From Syntrophotalea carbinolica DSM 2380 (GTDB lineage Bacteria > Desulfobacterota > Desulfuromonadia > Desulfuromonadales > Syntrophotaleaceae), in NCBI RefSeq assembly GCF_000012885.1, contig NC_007498.2, positions 2,683,501 to 2,747,500 of the forward strand: 64,000 nucleotides of DNA, written 5' to 3'. The notes under the pieces are model-generated. The model was not told the origin of the DNA. It saw nothing but the letters and a program-made list of their open reading frames with translations, and did not search any database. This document shows positions 46,734 to 56,977 of the stretch, piece after piece; the first letter of the stretch is position 1; every line of letters begins with the position of its first letter. The translations under genes were made by a program, and so were the position numbers.

Positions 46734-47693
46734 ATGGAACGAAATTTAGCCATGGACCTGGTTCGGGTCACCGAGGCTGCAGCTTTGGCCTGCGGTCGCT
46801 GGGTTGGCAAAGGACATAAGGATGCCGCTGACGAAGCGGCCACCGAAGCTATGCGCCGCACCCTGGATTCGATAGAATTCTGCGGCACAGTGGTTATCGG
46901 CGAGGGCGAAATGGATGAAGCGCCCATGCTCTATATTGGTGAAAAAGTCGGTAGTGGTTGTGCTGGTGCACCGGAGGTCGACATTGCCGTCGATCCGCTG
47001 GAAGGCACCAATATCTGCGCCAAAGGCAAAACCGGTGCCATCACCACCATCGCCCTGGCTCCCAGGGGAGGGTTTCTGCACGCGCCCGATATGTACATGG
47101 AAAAAATTGCCGTCGGCCCCGAAGCCCACGGTTGCATCGACCTGAACGCTTCCCCGGAGGAAAACCTCAAGCGGGTGGCCCAGGCCAAAAGCTGCTATGT
47201 CGAAGACCTGACCGTGGTCATCCTCGACCGCCCTCGACATGAAAAAATCGTCAATGAAGTTCGCAAGGCCGGTGCCCGCATTCACCTCATCTCGGATGGC
47301 GATGTCGCCCCGGCCATCGCCGCCACCGTGCTCGGCAGTGGCGTTGACATGTTGATGGGCATCGGCGGTGCCCCGGAAGGCGTGCTGGCGGCGGCAGCCT
47401 TGAAATGTATGGGTGGCGATATGCAGGGGCGCCTGGTTTTCATGAACCGGGAAGAAAAGGCCCGTGCCCGTACCATGGGCATCGATGATTTCGACAAGGT
47501 CTACACCGCTGAAGAAATGGCACAAGGCGATGTCGTTTTCGCCGCCACCGGCGTGACCAACGGTGAATTGCTGCACGGGGTAAGATACATGTCCGGCGGC
47601 GCCGAAACCCATTCCATCGTCATGCGTTCCAAAAGTCGTACGGTTCGCTTTATCCGTGCCCAGCACCAGTTCGATTATAAGCCAATTTATTAA
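46734..47693 (+). CDS. glpX: Class II fructose-1,6-bisphosphatase (GlpX)
   Basis: 319 residues, dephosphorylating fructose 1,6-bisphosphate in gluconeogenesis. The ATG at 46734 follows AAGGAGG at 8 bases; an earlier in-frame start lacks this. Metal and substrate motifs are CGTVVIGEGEMDEAPMLYIGE and DIAVDPLEGTNICAKG, and the end carries MRSKSRTVRFI. It is divergent from the ugpQ-like gene and 95 bp before yebC. Confidence 0.95.
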   Translation: MERNLAMDLVRVTEAAALACGRWVGKGHKDAADEAATEAMRRTLDSIEFCGTVVIGEGEMDEAPMLYIGEKVGSGCAGAPEVDIAVDPLEGTNICAKGKTGAITTIALAPRGGFLHAPDMYMEKIAVGPEAHGCIDLNASPEENLKRVAQAKSCYVEDLTVVILDRPRHEKIVNEVRKAGARIHLISDGDVAPAIAATVLGSGVDMLMGIGGAPEGVLAAAALKCMGGDMQGRLVFMNREEKARARTMGIDDFDKVYTAEEMAQGDVVFAATGVTNGELLHGVRYMSGGAETHSIVMRSKSRTVRFIRAQHQFDYKPIY

Positions 47694-47787
47694 CTTACCC
47701 GGTGCACGTGCCATAAAGCTATGGTTTATCGTACGACACCCCGCTTGACGGAAAAGCTAAAATTTACAGGTAAGGAGAGACAGCAAC

Positions 47788-48534
47788 ATGGCAGGTCATA
47801 GTAAATGGGCCAATATCAAGCACCGCAAAGGCGCTCAGGACGCCAAACGGGGCAAGATTTTCACCAAGCTGATCAAGGAAATTACCGTCGCGGCCAAAAT
47901 CGGCGGCGGCGACCTGGAGGCCAATGCCCGCCTCCGTCTGGCGGTTGACAAAGCCAAACAGGCTAATATGCCGAAGGATAATATCGAAAGGGCTATCAAA
48001 AAAGGGACCGGCGACCTGGACGGCGTCACTTACGAAGAGGGGACCTTTGAAGGTTACGGTCCCGGGGGTGTTGCGGTCATCGTCGAATTCATGACGGATA
48101 ACCGGACCCGGACCGTGGCCGACGTCCGTCACTCTTTTAACAAATTCGGCGGAAGTCTCGGGGTCAGCGGTTCCGTCGCCTTCATGTTCGATCGCAAGGG
48201 ACAGATCATCTTCGGCGAAAACAGCGACTTTGAGAAGATTTTCGAAGTGGCCCTGGAAGCCGGCGCAGAAGACGTTAACGACGAAGACGGTGTCACCGAA
48301 GTCATTACCGCCCCGGCGGACTTTGAAACCGTCCGCAATACTCTGGCAGAGCAGGGTTTAACCCCGGAATCGGCCGAAGTCACCATGATTCCGCAGAACA
48401 TGACCGCGGTTGAAGGCAAGCAGGCCGAATCGTTGATGAAAATGATCGACATGCTGGAAGATAATGACGACGTCCAGAACGTCTTTGCAAACTTCGATAT
48501 TTCCGACGAGGAAATGGCCCGCATTATGGGATAA
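47788..48534 (+). CDS. yebC: YebC/PmpR-family DNA-binding regulator or ribosome factor
   Basis: 248 residues of the YebC family: [28 protein letters not shown] at the N-terminus is diagnostic. Members have been reported as transcriptional regulators and, more recently, as factors relieving ribosome stalling at proline runs. TAAGGAGAG precedes the ATG. It stands directly before ruvC, as in many bacteria, but a terminator-like hairpin lies between them. Confidence 0.95.
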   Translation: MAGHSKWANIKHRKGAQDAKRGKIFTKLIKEITVAAKIGGGDLEANARLRLAVDKAKQANMPKDNIERAIKKGTGDLDGVTYEEGTFEGYGPGGVAVIVEFMTDNRTRTVADVRHSFNKFGGSLGVSGSVAFMFDRKGQIIFGENSDFEKIFEVALEAGAEDVNDEDGVTEVITAPADFETVRNTLAEQGLTPESAEVTMIPQNMTAVEGKQAESLMKMIDMLEDNDDVQNVFANFDISDEEMARIMG

Positions 48535-48560
48535 TTCCCGCGGGATATCGATCGTTCCGG

Positions 48561-48585
48561 AGGCGGGGTGCACCCCCGCCTTTTT
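48561..48585 (+). terminator. Terminator between yebC and ruvC
   Basis: Stem GGCGGGG with CCCCGCC around a short loop, followed by TTTTTCCTTT. It is 27 bp after the yebC stop, so some transcription may end before ruvC. Confidence 0.7.
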
Positions 48586-48616
48586 CCTTTGACGCGCCAA
48601 CGACGAACGTTTTTCC

Positions 48617-49102
48617 ATGCGAATTCTAGGTATCGATCCCGGCACCCGCATCACCGGCTACGGCCTGATCGAAAAGATCGGCAACCGTTTGTTGCATGTG
48701 GATAACGGTGCCATCTATACCCGCACCGATGCGCCCCTTGCGGATCGCCTCAAAACCATATACGACGGGTTGAGCAGGGTCATTGCAGACTACGCGCCGA
48801 CGGGGGTCGCCGTAGAGCGCATATTCGTCGCCAAGAACGCCCTGTCGGCCCTTAAACTGGGGCATGCCAGGGGCGTTGCGATGCTGGCCGGCGTCAATGC
48901 CTCTTTACCGGTCGCCGAATACACGGCAGTGGAAGTCAAACAGGCCGTTGTCGGCTACGGCAGAGCCGCTAAACCCCAGGTGCAACAGATGGTACGGGTA
49001 CTCCTCAACCTCCCCGAAATCGCCCAGGAAGATGCTTCGGATGCGCTGGCGGTAGCTATCTGTCACGCCCACTGCTTCCATCTCAACGACCTCTTGACCT
49101 GA
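48617..49102 (+). CDS. ruvC: Holliday junction resolvase RuvC
   Basis: 161 residues. RuvC cuts Holliday junctions and works with Ruv[18 protein letters not shown] carries the first catalytic Asp; VAVERIF gives the Glu, and [16 protein letters not shown] the C-terminal Asp pair. The ribosome site is weak. It leads ruvA by 38 bp. Confidence 0.96.
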   Translation: MRILGIDPGTRITGYGLIEKIGNRLLHVDNGAIYTRTDAPLADRLKTIYDGLSRVIADYAPTGVAVERIFVAKNALSALKLGHARGVAMLAGVNASLPVAEYTAVEVKQAVVGYGRAAKPQVQQMVRVLLNLPEIAQEDASDALAVAICHAHCFHLNDLLT

Positions 49103-49140
49103 AGGCAAACGGAACTGCTTCACGCAATGGAAAGTCGCCT

Positions 49141-49734
49141 ATGATCGCTTTGCTCAATGGACAATTGATCGAGAAAACCGTCAGCCAGGTCATCCTCGAT
49201 GTCGGCGGTGTCGGCTACCGCCTGCTGATCCCCTTGTCCACTTATTACGCGTTGCCCGATGAGGGGGATGTCCGACTCCGTGTCCACACCCATGTGCGGG
49301 AAGACGCACTTTTGCTGTTCGGTTTTCTTACCGAAACGGAGAAGGATCTTTTCGGCCTGCTGCTGTCCGTCTCCGGGGTCGGCCCCAAGGTCGCCCTGAA
49401 TATTCTATCCCATCTACCGGCCGCCGACCTTCAACAGGCCCTGTCGCAGGGCAATGCCAAGCATCTGGCAACCGTTCCCGGCATCGGCAAAAAAACCGCC
49501 GAACGCCTGGTCCTGGAACTGCGGGAAAAGGTCGGACCGGTACAAGCCGTCCCCGGTAATGCGCCGCTCCCGGCAGAGACTGCCGGGGATCTTCGCGAGG
49601 ATGCCCTTTCGGCGCTGGTTAACCTCGGCTACAAAGAGAACCTTTCCCGCAAGGCCCTGGATGGAATCGATACGGCTCCCGACGCCCCTCTTGAGGATAT
49701 TCTCAAACAGGCCCTGAAGCTCCTCATGCGCTAA
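49141..49734 (+). CDS. ruvA: Holliday junction DNA helicase subunit RuvA
   Basis: 197 residues. MIALLNGQLIEKTVSQVILDVGGVGYRLLIPLSTYY opens the OB-fold. Two helix-hairpin-helix segments are LSVSGVGPKVALNIL and TVPGIGKKTAERLVLELREK, and a C-terminal three-helix domain that contacts RuvB closes the protein. RuvA loads RuvB on four-way junctions. GGAAAG is 6 bases before the ATG. Confidence 0.96.
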   Translation: MIALLNGQLIEKTVSQVILDVGGVGYRLLIPLSTYYALPDEGDVRLRVHTHVREDALLLFGFLTETEKDLFGLLLSVSGVGPKVALNILSHLPAADLQQALSQGNAKHLATVPGIGKKTAERLVLELREKVGPVQAVPGNAPLPAETAGDLREDALSALVNLGYKENLSRKALDGIDTAPDAPLEDILKQALKLLMR

Positions 49735-49768
49735 TCCCTGCCGGCACAAACGGTGGCGGGAGTTTTTC
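49735..49768 (+). terminator. Probable terminator after ruvA
   Basis: Imperfect stem TCCC-GCC with GGC-GGGA, followed by GTTTTTCC, directly after the ruvA stop. The next 198 bp, to ruvB, hold no gene; ruvB may have its own promoter, though I could not pick one. Confidence 0.45.
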
Positions 49769-49966
49769 CTTTGATTGGGACGCCAATCCCTGTATCCTGA
49801 ATCTCGAAAACATTTTTCCTTCACCCTTGGATCAGCCGCACCCCCATCACTGACGCTGACCGTCGCAACGCGCGAGTGCGCCTCGCAGGCGTCGGACAGG
49901 CGGTCGGCCGTCTGGCTGTAATCCTTCACGCATAGAGCGGGACAGAACTTCCCGACACAGGCTGGT

Positions 49967-50992
49967 ATGACCGAACGATTTGTTACACCTGATTTCAGTA
50001 GCGAAGAAGACCGTCTCGAGGCCTCTTTACGGCCACGCGTTCTGACCGAATATATCGGGCAAAGCAAAGCCAAGGGGAACTTGCAGGTCTTTATCGATGC
50101 GGCAAGAGGACGTCAGGAATCATTGGACCATGTTCTGTTCTACGGACCGCCCGGTCTCGGCAAAACGACCCTGGCCAATATTGTCGCCAGCGAAATGGGT
50201 GTAAGTATCAAAAGCACCTCGGGCCCCGTTATTGAAAAACCAGGCGATCTGGCAGCCATACTTACCAACCTGTCCGATGGTGACGTCCTGTTTATCGACG
50301 AAATCCACCGTCTGTCGCCGGTCGTAGAAGAAATCCTGTATCCGGCCATGGAAGACTACCAACTCGATATTATCATCGGGCAGGGACCTTCTGCGCGAAC
50401 CATCAAGCTCGATATCCCCCGATTCACGTTGGTCGGTGCAACAACCCGCGCCGGTTTGCTGTCATCACCATTGCGTGATCGGTTCGGCGTAATCTGTCGA
50501 CTGGAATTCTATACCGACGATGAACTGGCCACCATTGCCGGGCGTAGCGCACGAATTCTCGATATCCCCATTGAAAAAGACGGGCAATATGAAATCGCCC
50601 GCCGAAGTCGAGGTACGCCTCGTATCGCCAACCGCCTGTTGCGACGCGTTCGGGATTTCGCCCAAGTCAAGGGCGACGGGATCATCACCCGCGACATTGC
50701 GGATATGGCCTTGTCACGCCTGGAGGTAGACAACTGCGGCCTGGATCACATGGACAGACTGCTGCTGCTGGCCATCATCGACAAGTTCGCCGGCGGTCCC
50801 GTCGGGTTGGAAACCCTTGCAGCAGCCGTGGGAGAAGAAAAGGACACCATCGAGGATGTGATTGAGCCCTATCTTCTCCAGAATGGGTTTTTGAACCGCA
50901 CGCCACGTGGTCGCACAGCCACCGAGCGGGCCTATCGCCATTTTCAGCGTCAGATCCCCCGAGGCAAAACCTCCGGGGAACTGTTTTCCTGA
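49967..50992 (+). CDS. ruvB: Holliday junction branch-migration ATPase RuvB
   Basis: 341 residues. Walker [16 protein letters not shown], Walker [18 protein letters not shown], sensor [18 protein letters not shown] and the C-terminal winged helix (ERAYRHFQ) are all present. RuvB is the motor of branch migration with RuvA. It is separated from ruvA by 232 bp, wider than usual, with a possible terminator between. Confidence 0.97.
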   Translation: MTERFVTPDFSSEEDRLEASLRPRVLTEYIGQSKAKGNLQVFIDAARGRQESLDHVLFYGPPGLGKTTLANIVASEMGVSIKSTSGPVIEKPGDLAAILTNLSDGDVLFIDEIHRLSPVVEEILYPAMEDYQLDIIIGQGPSARTIKLDIPRFTLVGATTRAGLLSSPLRDRFGVICRLEFYTDDELATIAGRSARILDIPIEKDGQYEIARRSRGTPRIANRLLRRVRDFAQVKGDGIITRDIADMALSRLEVDNCGLDHMDRLLLLAIIDKFAGGPVGLETLAAAVGEEKDTIEDVIEPYLLQNGFLNRTPRGRTATERAYRHFQRQIPRGKTSGELFS

Positions 50993-51016
50993 CACGCCTG
51001 CACCTTTTCCCAGACC

Positions 51017-53386
51017 ATGAAGACAATTCAGACATCATCCGAAACCAACCAGGCCCCGTTGCAGCAGTTCGCCCAGCAACTTGCGCTGTGGGCACAGGAA
51101 TTCATTACCGGGGGACGCTCGCCCTTCCGGCGTGTCGAAACATTTGCCCCGTTACTCACTGAAACCGGCGAGATAACACCACCGCTTGTTTTCTGGATCA
51201 ACCGCGACAGTCACATGGCCGGCGGAGCGATCTTCTTTCCCCCAAAAGACCAAACATCCTCTTTGCCGGACGGACAACTCGCTGCCGGCGCCCTGGGACT
51301 CAGCTATTATGTAGCCTGGGGTGCCAAGAGCATCGCCCTTTGGCAATGCTGCGAGGGACAGTGGAACCAAACCAAAACGTTGCCCATCGGCCGTGGCGAA
51401 CACCCCGGTCCCGTCGATTTTCACGAGGCCCTCATGGCGCTGATGGAAGAGATGAAAACCTGCAGCGTACTGGGAGCCATCTCTCCCGACAGGCTGTCGC
51501 CATACTATCTTGCCAATCTGGTGCAAGCCACCATGTTGTCCCTGTTACCGCCGCTGACAGAGCACTTCCGGATACATCGCGGACTGGCTAACAATGATCA
51601 GGTCGGCCCCTCGGCTGAACGACAGGCCCTGGGCAAAGCCATGCTGACCCTGACACGAATCATGGCCCTGGCACTGCACGATTGTCTTCCCAAAGCCGTG
51701 CAACCCCAGAAACTCGAAGACGCCATCGGTGAAGCACTTGCCACGCTTCCCGAGCCTCTGCCTCAGACACTGCGCATGGCACCCGACGAAGCCATGCTGT
51801 CCGACGACGCGCTGGTAAAGTTGCATCTGCTGGTACATCGACTGACCCAATTGGGAATAGCGCGCAATCCCCGGGGGGCCATACAGGCGCTGGAAATCCT
51901 GCAACGGCAGAAAGCCTTTGAACTGGGAGCCTACCCTATCCCCTCCCCGGTCAAGCCATGTGCCGGCGTTGTTTTACTGCTCCACCCTGACAGCCTCCTG
52001 ACAGAGGATGTCCCTCAAATGGTCGTTGTCAGTCCGCCGATGCTGGCGCTTCAGTCTTTATTGCGCCATGCGCACAAGCTTGCACCTCCTCTGGCATCCA
52101 CAGCCGACCCCATGGCCTTTCTGCCTGAGCCTGCGCCGGATTGCGTCTGCGGTACCCTGATGGACTCTCGGCTGCCTTCTGCCGTTGAACGTAAAACTCT
52201 CGCCGCACAATTGAGACTTTCCTGGCCGGCCAGACGGTTTCGTCTGCCGCCACGCACCCCTTTATGGGCCTGGCATCTGTTACACTTACTCGGTCTCGCC
52301 TCCGATGGAGCGCATTTCCATCTAATCGTGCCGTCGCGTTGGCTGGGCAGCGTTTACGGCCGCCAAATACTCGGCCTTCTGCTTGAAAACACGACTTTGA
52401 CTCGGTTGCGGGAGTCCGATCGGGGACTATGCCTGGAGTTCTGCAAGAGCCAACAGCCGGATACCCGGATCAGGATCGAACAAGATACCGGAGTACGCCC
52501 GATGACCAATGCCCGGCTACATCAGGAACATGCTTCCTTGCTGTCTCTCGCCTTGACTCTGCCGGACAAAGTATGGAACATGGTCGAAGATGGGCGCCTG
52601 ACCATACCCACCTCCGAAACCTGGCCAGAACAGTTGGAACAAGGGGTCTTCTTCTTTTCACGCTGCAGCCTCGGCCGCTATTTATGGCATGTCACCGGGG
52701 GCGGCCGTCCGCTACCGCGACGCGCAGCCTTGCGTACAGAAGTGTTGCGACAGGGGCTGCCTCTGCCGAGCACAAAAACCTTGGCCTGTCTGCAAGAGTT
52801 ACAAACCGAGACAACCACGGAAATCTCCGGAGCGATCCTCGATCAGGAACTCGCTGTATGGCTCGACACGGATCCCGAGTTGCCGACCCTGATCAAGTCC
52901 GATCAAAGCGACCCCGGTGATGATCTCAACCCCGACTATTCCGAACAGGACTTGCTTGAGGCAGTCGCTGAATTGGTTTTCATGGACGGTATCCCGGTTT
53001 TCCCGGACCACTATCTTTACGATTACTATCGCCCCGAAATGCGTACCTACGATTTCGACGCACCCTTGACCATCAGTGGAGAGTTCTTCGGCACCATCGA
53101 ACTTCAAAGCGCCGAAGGGGCAACGCTGCAGGTCGAGGGCATGGAAACCGCCCAGGCGCTGGAGCTTATTTCGTCGCTGCGATCAGGATCGGTGGAGCTC
53201 CCTGTCGATCACGCCATCATTGCGGGCATCCTCGACCGCTACCGACTCGATCTAAAGAAGCTACGAAGCAGCCTGGTCAAAGAAGTCTTCAGGCGGCAAG
53301 CAGACCCGCAGAGGGCCAAAGCTATGGTCAGAAAACTCTGGCAACAGCAAACCTTGCCATCCTGGCCCCTGATTTCAGGATCCTGA
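51017..53386 (+). CDS. Conserved protein of unknown function, 789 residues
   Basis: I do not recognise this family. It begins 24 bp after ruvB, with no ribosome site visible. No signal peptide or membrane helix is evident. The N-terminal 300 residues mix alpha and beta segments (PPLVFWINRDSHMAGGAIFFPP, LGLSYYVAWGAKSIALWQ) that vaguely recall a restriction-enzyme-type nuclease fold, but I see no catalytic triad. The C-terminal third is acidic and ends in a helical region (LDLKKLRSSLVKEVFRRQ). Position after ruvCAB suggests, but does not show, a DNA-related role. Confidence 0.75.
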   Translation: MKTIQTSSETNQAPLQQFAQQLALWAQEFITGGRSPFRRVETFAPLLTETGEITPPLVFWINRDSHMAGGAIFFPPKDQTSSLPDGQLAAGALGLSYYVAWGAKSIALWQCCEGQWNQTKTLPIGRGEHPGPVDFHEALMALMEEMKTCSVLGAISPDRLSPYYLANLVQATMLSLLPPLTEHFRIHRGLANNDQVGPSAERQALGKAMLTLTRIMALALHDCLPKAVQPQKLEDAIGEALATLPEPLPQTLRMAPDEAMLSDDALVKLHLLVHRLTQLGIARNPRGAIQALEILQRQKAFELGAYPIPSPVKPCAGVVLLLHPDSLLTEDVPQMVVVSPPMLALQSLLRHAHKLAPPLASTADPMAFLPEPAPDCVCGTLMDSRLPSAVERKTLAAQLRLSWPARRFRLPPRTPLWAWHLLHLLGLASDGAHFHLIVPSRWLGSVYGRQILGLLLENTTLTRLRESDRGLCLEFCKSQQPDTRIRIEQDTGVRPMTNARLHQEHASLLSLALTLPDKVWNMVEDGRLTIPTSETWPEQLEQGVFFFSRCSLGRYLWHVTGGGRPLPRRAALRTEVLRQGLPLPSTKTLACLQELQTETTTEISGAILDQELAVWLDTDPELPTLIKSDQSDPGDDLNPDYSEQDLLEAVAELVFMDGIPVFPDHYLYDYYRPEMRTYDFDAPLTISGEFFGTIELQSAEGATLQVEGMETAQALELISSLRSGSVELPVDHAIIAGILDRYRLDLKKLRSSLVKEVFRRQADPQRAKAMVRKLWQQQTLPSWPLISGS

Positions 53387-53559
53387 CCACAAACGTCCTC
53401 TGTCTCCTTGCCCCATAAGCGTGATTAAGCTAATCTTGTGGTACTTCTCAAGCTCCCGGAGCGGCGCAGCAAACTGGAAGTCGCCGCGGCTCTTGTTTTT
53501 ACCTCAGCGATATGCGGGGGTTCCTGCCAACCGCTCATCGCATTTCGGCAAAGCATCGT

Positions 53560-54504
53560 ATGTCTGAAACGCGCCCCAAAATCGCCCTGGCTCTTGGCAG
53601 TGGTGCTGCTCGCGGGCTGGCTCATATCGGTGTCCTTAAGGTTCTTGAAAAGCACCAGATCCCTGTCGATTTTATTGCCGGCACATCTATTGGCGCAGCC
53701 CTCGGAGCCCTCTATGCCGCGGGAGTCTCCGTACTCCGCATGGAGGAAGTCATGCGCGATCTTGACTGGCGGGCCTTAGCGCGACTTCTCGATCCGACTC
53801 TGCCAACTTCCGGCTTGATCGACGGGAACCGCGTCGCCACCTTTTTCGATGAATTGTTGCCCGTCGCCACTTTTGAGGAACTAAACATCCCTCTGGCCAT
53901 CACTGCTACCGACATCGAAACCGGCGAGGCACTGGTTATCCGTAAAGGAAATCTGCGCGAAGGGCTTAGAGCTGCGGTCGCCTTTCCCGGAATTTTCACA
54001 CCGGTTCCTTTCGGTGACCGCTTTTTGGTCGATGGCGGGCTGATCAATCCTGTGCCGCTGGATGTGGCCCACCAGATGGGCGCAGACAGGGTTATAGGCG
54101 TTTGCACCATCCCCGGTGTCCAACAGCCCAGTTCCGAAGCTTTCTTACCAGCCCAAACCTCACCGCCAGACGCCCCCTCCCGATTGCGCGATTATTTTAC
54201 TGCAGCGAGCATCGAGAAACTTTTGCGGGATATTTGGACCCCGAATCATCCTGACCAGGACAGTCCCCCCCCGCGCAATCGCAAACCTCCGAATATTTTC
54301 AGTATCTGCTCGCGCAGTGTAGCCATCATGGAAAACCGCATCAACGCCTTGCAGCTGGATCGTATTCATGCGGATGTTTTTATCCGTCCCCGGTTCGATG
54401 ATCTCACCATGCTTGAGTTTCACCGTGCACCCGAGGCCATCGCCGCGGGAGAAAAGGCCGCCCACGAAGTACTGCCGCAATTGCACGCACTGCGCCGGGC
54501 CTGA
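53560..54504 (+). CDS. Patatin-like phospholipase (RssA/NTE type)
   Basis: 314 residues from the ATG at 53560 (MSETRPKIALALGSGAARGLAHIGVLKVLE), which starts right before the oxyanion loop; no start in this frame has a clear ribosome site. GTSIG carries the Ser nucleophile, and LVDGGLINPVPLDVAHQMGADRVIGV carries the catalytic Asp in DGG. The length and context fit the RssA-like bacterial patatins, probable lipid acyl hydrolases. The N-terminus is not a classical signal peptide. Confidence 0.88.
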   Translation: MSETRPKIALALGSGAARGLAHIGVLKVLEKHQIPVDFIAGTSIGAALGALYAAGVSVLRMEEVMRDLDWRALARLLDPTLPTSGLIDGNRVATFFDELLPVATFEELNIPLAITATDIETGEALVIRKGNLREGLRAAVAFPGIFTPVPFGDRFLVDGGLINPVPLDVAHQMGADRVIGVCTIPGVQQPSSEAFLPAQTSPPDAPSRLRDYFTAASIEKLLRDIWTPNHPDQDSPPPRNRKPPNIFSICSRSVAIMENRINALQLDRIHADVFIRPRFDDLTMLEFHRAPEAIAAGEKAAHEVLPQLHALRRA

Positions 54505-54571
54505 TTGCAGTGGCCGCCCCCTATGTTAAAATTTCAGTGTTTCCAATGAACAAACATAAGGGGGTTTACAC

Positions 54572-54907
54572 ATGATCGATCTGATTGAAAAATCGCTGTT
54601 GACTGGCCTTGGCGCCTTGGTTCTGACCCAGAAAAAAGCGGAAGAGCTGGCAACCGAACTGAAGAACCGACTCAACCTGAGCGAAGAAAAGGGTCAGGAA
54701 TTGCTTAAGTTGCTTTCGGATACGGCCCGAAGCAACCAGCATAAACTTGAGGAAGTAGCGCGAGAAGAAGTGCGCCAGGTCTGTGCCGACCTTGGTCTGG
54801 TCAGCAAAGATGAGTTGAAAAGCCTGGCCAAGAAAATCCAAGGTCTGGAAAAAGAGCTCAAAGCGCTACGTGAGGCCGCGAAAGATGATGCCTCAAGCGC
54901 ATGCTGA
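54572..54907 (+). CDS. Phasin-like coiled-coil protein
   Basis: 111 residues. MIDLIEKSLLTGLGALVLTQKKAEELATELKNRL resembles the polyhydroxyalkanoate-granule/phasin family; the C-terminal half is a coiled coil (VSKDELKSLAKKIQGLEKELKALR). AAGGGGG lies 7 bases before the ATG. The stop overlaps the UbiB start by 7 bases, a coupling that suggests both work on one process, perhaps a lipid or quinone particle. Granule binding is not shown. Confidence 0.65.
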   Translation: MIDLIEKSLLTGLGALVLTQKKAEELATELKNRLNLSEEKGQELLKLLSDTARSNQHKLEEVAREEVRQVCADLGLVSKDELKSLAKKIQGLEKELKALREAAKDDASSAC

Positions 54908-56592
54908 ATCTGCGCCGGCTTAACCGCAACATTCGCTCGTTGGGCCGCTACCGCCAGATACTTGGCACATTGCTGAAATACGGATTCGGGCAGGTTCTGG
55001 ATCAGCTGCAAATTCGCTTTATAGTACAGCGTAGCAGGCGAATCTTCAGCGGCGGGCGACAAATCAGAGCCGCACGACGGCAAACACCAGCCGTCCGTTT
55101 ACGCTTGGCCATGGAAGAGCTGGGCCCGACTTTCATCAAGTTCGGCCAACTGCTGTCCACCCGACCGGACATTCTCCCGCCGGAATACATCACGGAATTC
55201 AGCCGGCTGCAAGACGATCTTCCGCCCGTTCCATTCGCACAGATTCATCAACAGATCACCAAAGAACTTGGGCAGCCCTTGGAACGGTTGTTTTCCCACT
55301 TGGAAATGACCCCTCTGGCAACCGCATCCATCGCGCAGGTACATCACGCCCGACTCCTCGATGGCAAAAAAGTCGCGGTCAAAATCCGACGTCCTGACAT
55401 TGAGCACATTATCGCCACCGACCTCGACATCCTTATGAGTCTTGCACACCTTGCCGAACACCACCTTCCTGCCCTGCATATTTACAATCCGGTTGCCCTG
55501 GTCAAGGAGTTTCGTCGCAGCGTTCAGCGGGAACTGAATTTTACTCGGGAAGGCCATACCCTGGAACGGTTTGCGGACAATTTTGCCGAAGATTCGACCT
55601 TTCATGTGCCGCGCATGTACCGCGAACTTTCCGGCGAGACCGTATTGACCATGGAATTTATCGAAGGCATCAAGGTCAGCGACTTTGCCAGGCTACGCAA
55701 TGCCGGCTATGACCTGTCCACCATTGCACATCATGGTGCGGATGCGTTGCTCAAGCAAGTACTGATACACGGGTTGTTTCATGGCGACCCGCATCCGGGG
55801 AATATTTTCGTTATGCCCGGCCCGGTTGTATGCTTCCTCGATTACGGCATGGTAGGTCGCCTTGACCGCACCCTCAAATACCAACTGATCGACCTGCTTT
55901 TCGGTATCCTGGAACGTGATGTGGAAAAAGTTACTCGATTGCTCCTCGAATCAGGCGAGATGGACGAGGAACCGCTTCTCACAGACCTGAAAAAAGTGGT
56001 GTCCGACTTTATCGACGATTACTATGAAGTGCCGCTGCAGGAAATCCATACAGGTCACCTGCTTACCGATCTGATCAATATTTTCGTTCAGTTTCACATC
56101 AGCGTACCGCCCGATCTGCTGATCCTAGCTCGTGCGCTGATCACCATGGAGGGCATAGGTCGTCAACTGGATCCCGGTTTCAACATGGTCGGACACCTCA
56201 AACCCTTCATGGAACGATTGGCCCGGGAACGCCTCACCCCTTCCTATCTGGCCAAAGAACTCAATGATGTGGCAGGTGACTATGGAATGCTCCTGCGGCG
56301 CCTGCCACGGGATGTGCGCACATTGTTACTCCGCATGAACCGCAATCGTCTCAAAATCAACCTGGAGCATCGCGGTCTGAACCAGCTGATCACAGACCTG
56401 GACAAATCGAGCAACCGACTGTCCTTCAGCATGTTAATCAGCGCATTGATTGTCGGCTCATCCCTGATCATGCAAGTTGACAAGGGTCCTTCAGTTATGG
56501 GTTTTCCCGTTCTGGGATTCCTTGGTTACACTATTGCTGCCGTACTTGGCCTGTGGCTTGCGGTTGCCATTTTGCGCTCTGGGCGTCTATAA
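54901..56592 (+). CDS. ubiB: AarF/UbiB family ABC1 kinase-like protein
   Basis: 563 residues. Family marks are KFGQLLSTRPDILP (KxGQ motif), ATASIAQVHHARLLDGKKVAVKIRRP, HGDPHPGNIFVMPG and the C-terminal pair of membrane helices (LSFSMLISALIVGSSLIM and VLGFLGYTIAAVLGLWLAVAIL). UbiB supports quinone synthesis as an atypical ATPase. The ATG overlaps the phasin-like gene. In a menaquinone user the function would be in quinone or lipid handling, inferred only. Confidence 0.88.
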   Translation: MLNLRRLNRNIRSLGRYRQILGTLLKYGFGQVLDQLQIRFIVQRSRRIFSGGRQIRAARRQTPAVRLRLAMEELGPTFIKFGQLLSTRPDILPPEYITEFSRLQDDLPPVPFAQIHQQITKELGQPLERLFSHLEMTPLATASIAQVHHARLLDGKKVAVKIRRPDIEHIIATDLDILMSLAHLAEHHLPALHIYNPVALVKEFRRSVQRELNFTREGHTLERFADNFAEDSTFHVPRMYRELSGETVLTMEFIEGIKVSDFARLRNAGYDLSTIAHHGADALLKQVLIHGLFHGDPHPGNIFVMPGPVVCFLDYGMVGRLDRTLKYQLIDLLFGILERDVEKVTRLLLESGEMDEEPLLTDLKKVVSDFIDDYYEVPLQEIHTGHLLTDLINIFVQFHISVPPDLLILARALITMEGIGRQLDPGFNMVGHLKPFMERLARERLTPSYLAKELNDVAGDYGMLLRRLPRDVRTLLLRMNRNRLKINLEHRGLNQLITDLDKSSNRLSFSMLISALIVGSSLIMQVDKGPSVMGFPVLGFLGYTIAAVLGLWLAVAILRSGRL

Positions 56593-56816
56593 CCTACCCC
56601 AACGATGCTGGCGCCAGGATATACGAATAGAAACCTGAAGCAGGCTGGCTATCGTTTTGTGAAATTTGGGCAAAAGCCCTACCCTCTCGCTTGCCAACCT
56701 GCGACAATGTATCCTGACTGACATCCTGCCGCTCCCCTCTAGTCCACCAGCCCCCGACACAACTACCGTCTTCGAATTCTGGAATCATATATCGCTGATT
56801 GTGGTATAATAAACAG

Positions 56817-56977
56817 CTTTGGCATGGAGGAGGAACAGCCGAAAAAGGTCTTGTCAAAATTATAATGGCCGTGAAATCACGGCCATGAATGACCACACAA
56901 GCCATGGTGTTGTGTGGTTTTGATACCACAGTGGGAGAATAGGCCACGCTTATTGCCTACCGGCACCCGCCCCTCCT
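56817..56977 (+). ncRNA. Structured leader or small RNA upstream of lpxC (candidate)
   Basis: The gap 56593-57092 has no gene. An extended -10, TGG-TATAAT (56802-56810), could start a transcript near 56817. Inside, ATGGCCGTG pairs with CACGGCCAT over an AAAT loop (56865-56886). ACCACACAA (56892-56900) pairs with TTGTGTGGT (56910-56918), followed by TTTT. TGTGGT (56913-56918) can instead pair with ACCACA (56925-56930), so two folds exclude each other. AGGAGG near 56826 can pair with CCTCCT near 56972. A further hairpin CAAAGGT/ACCTTTG lies at 57018-57037. No known RNA family recognised. Confidence 0.35.
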
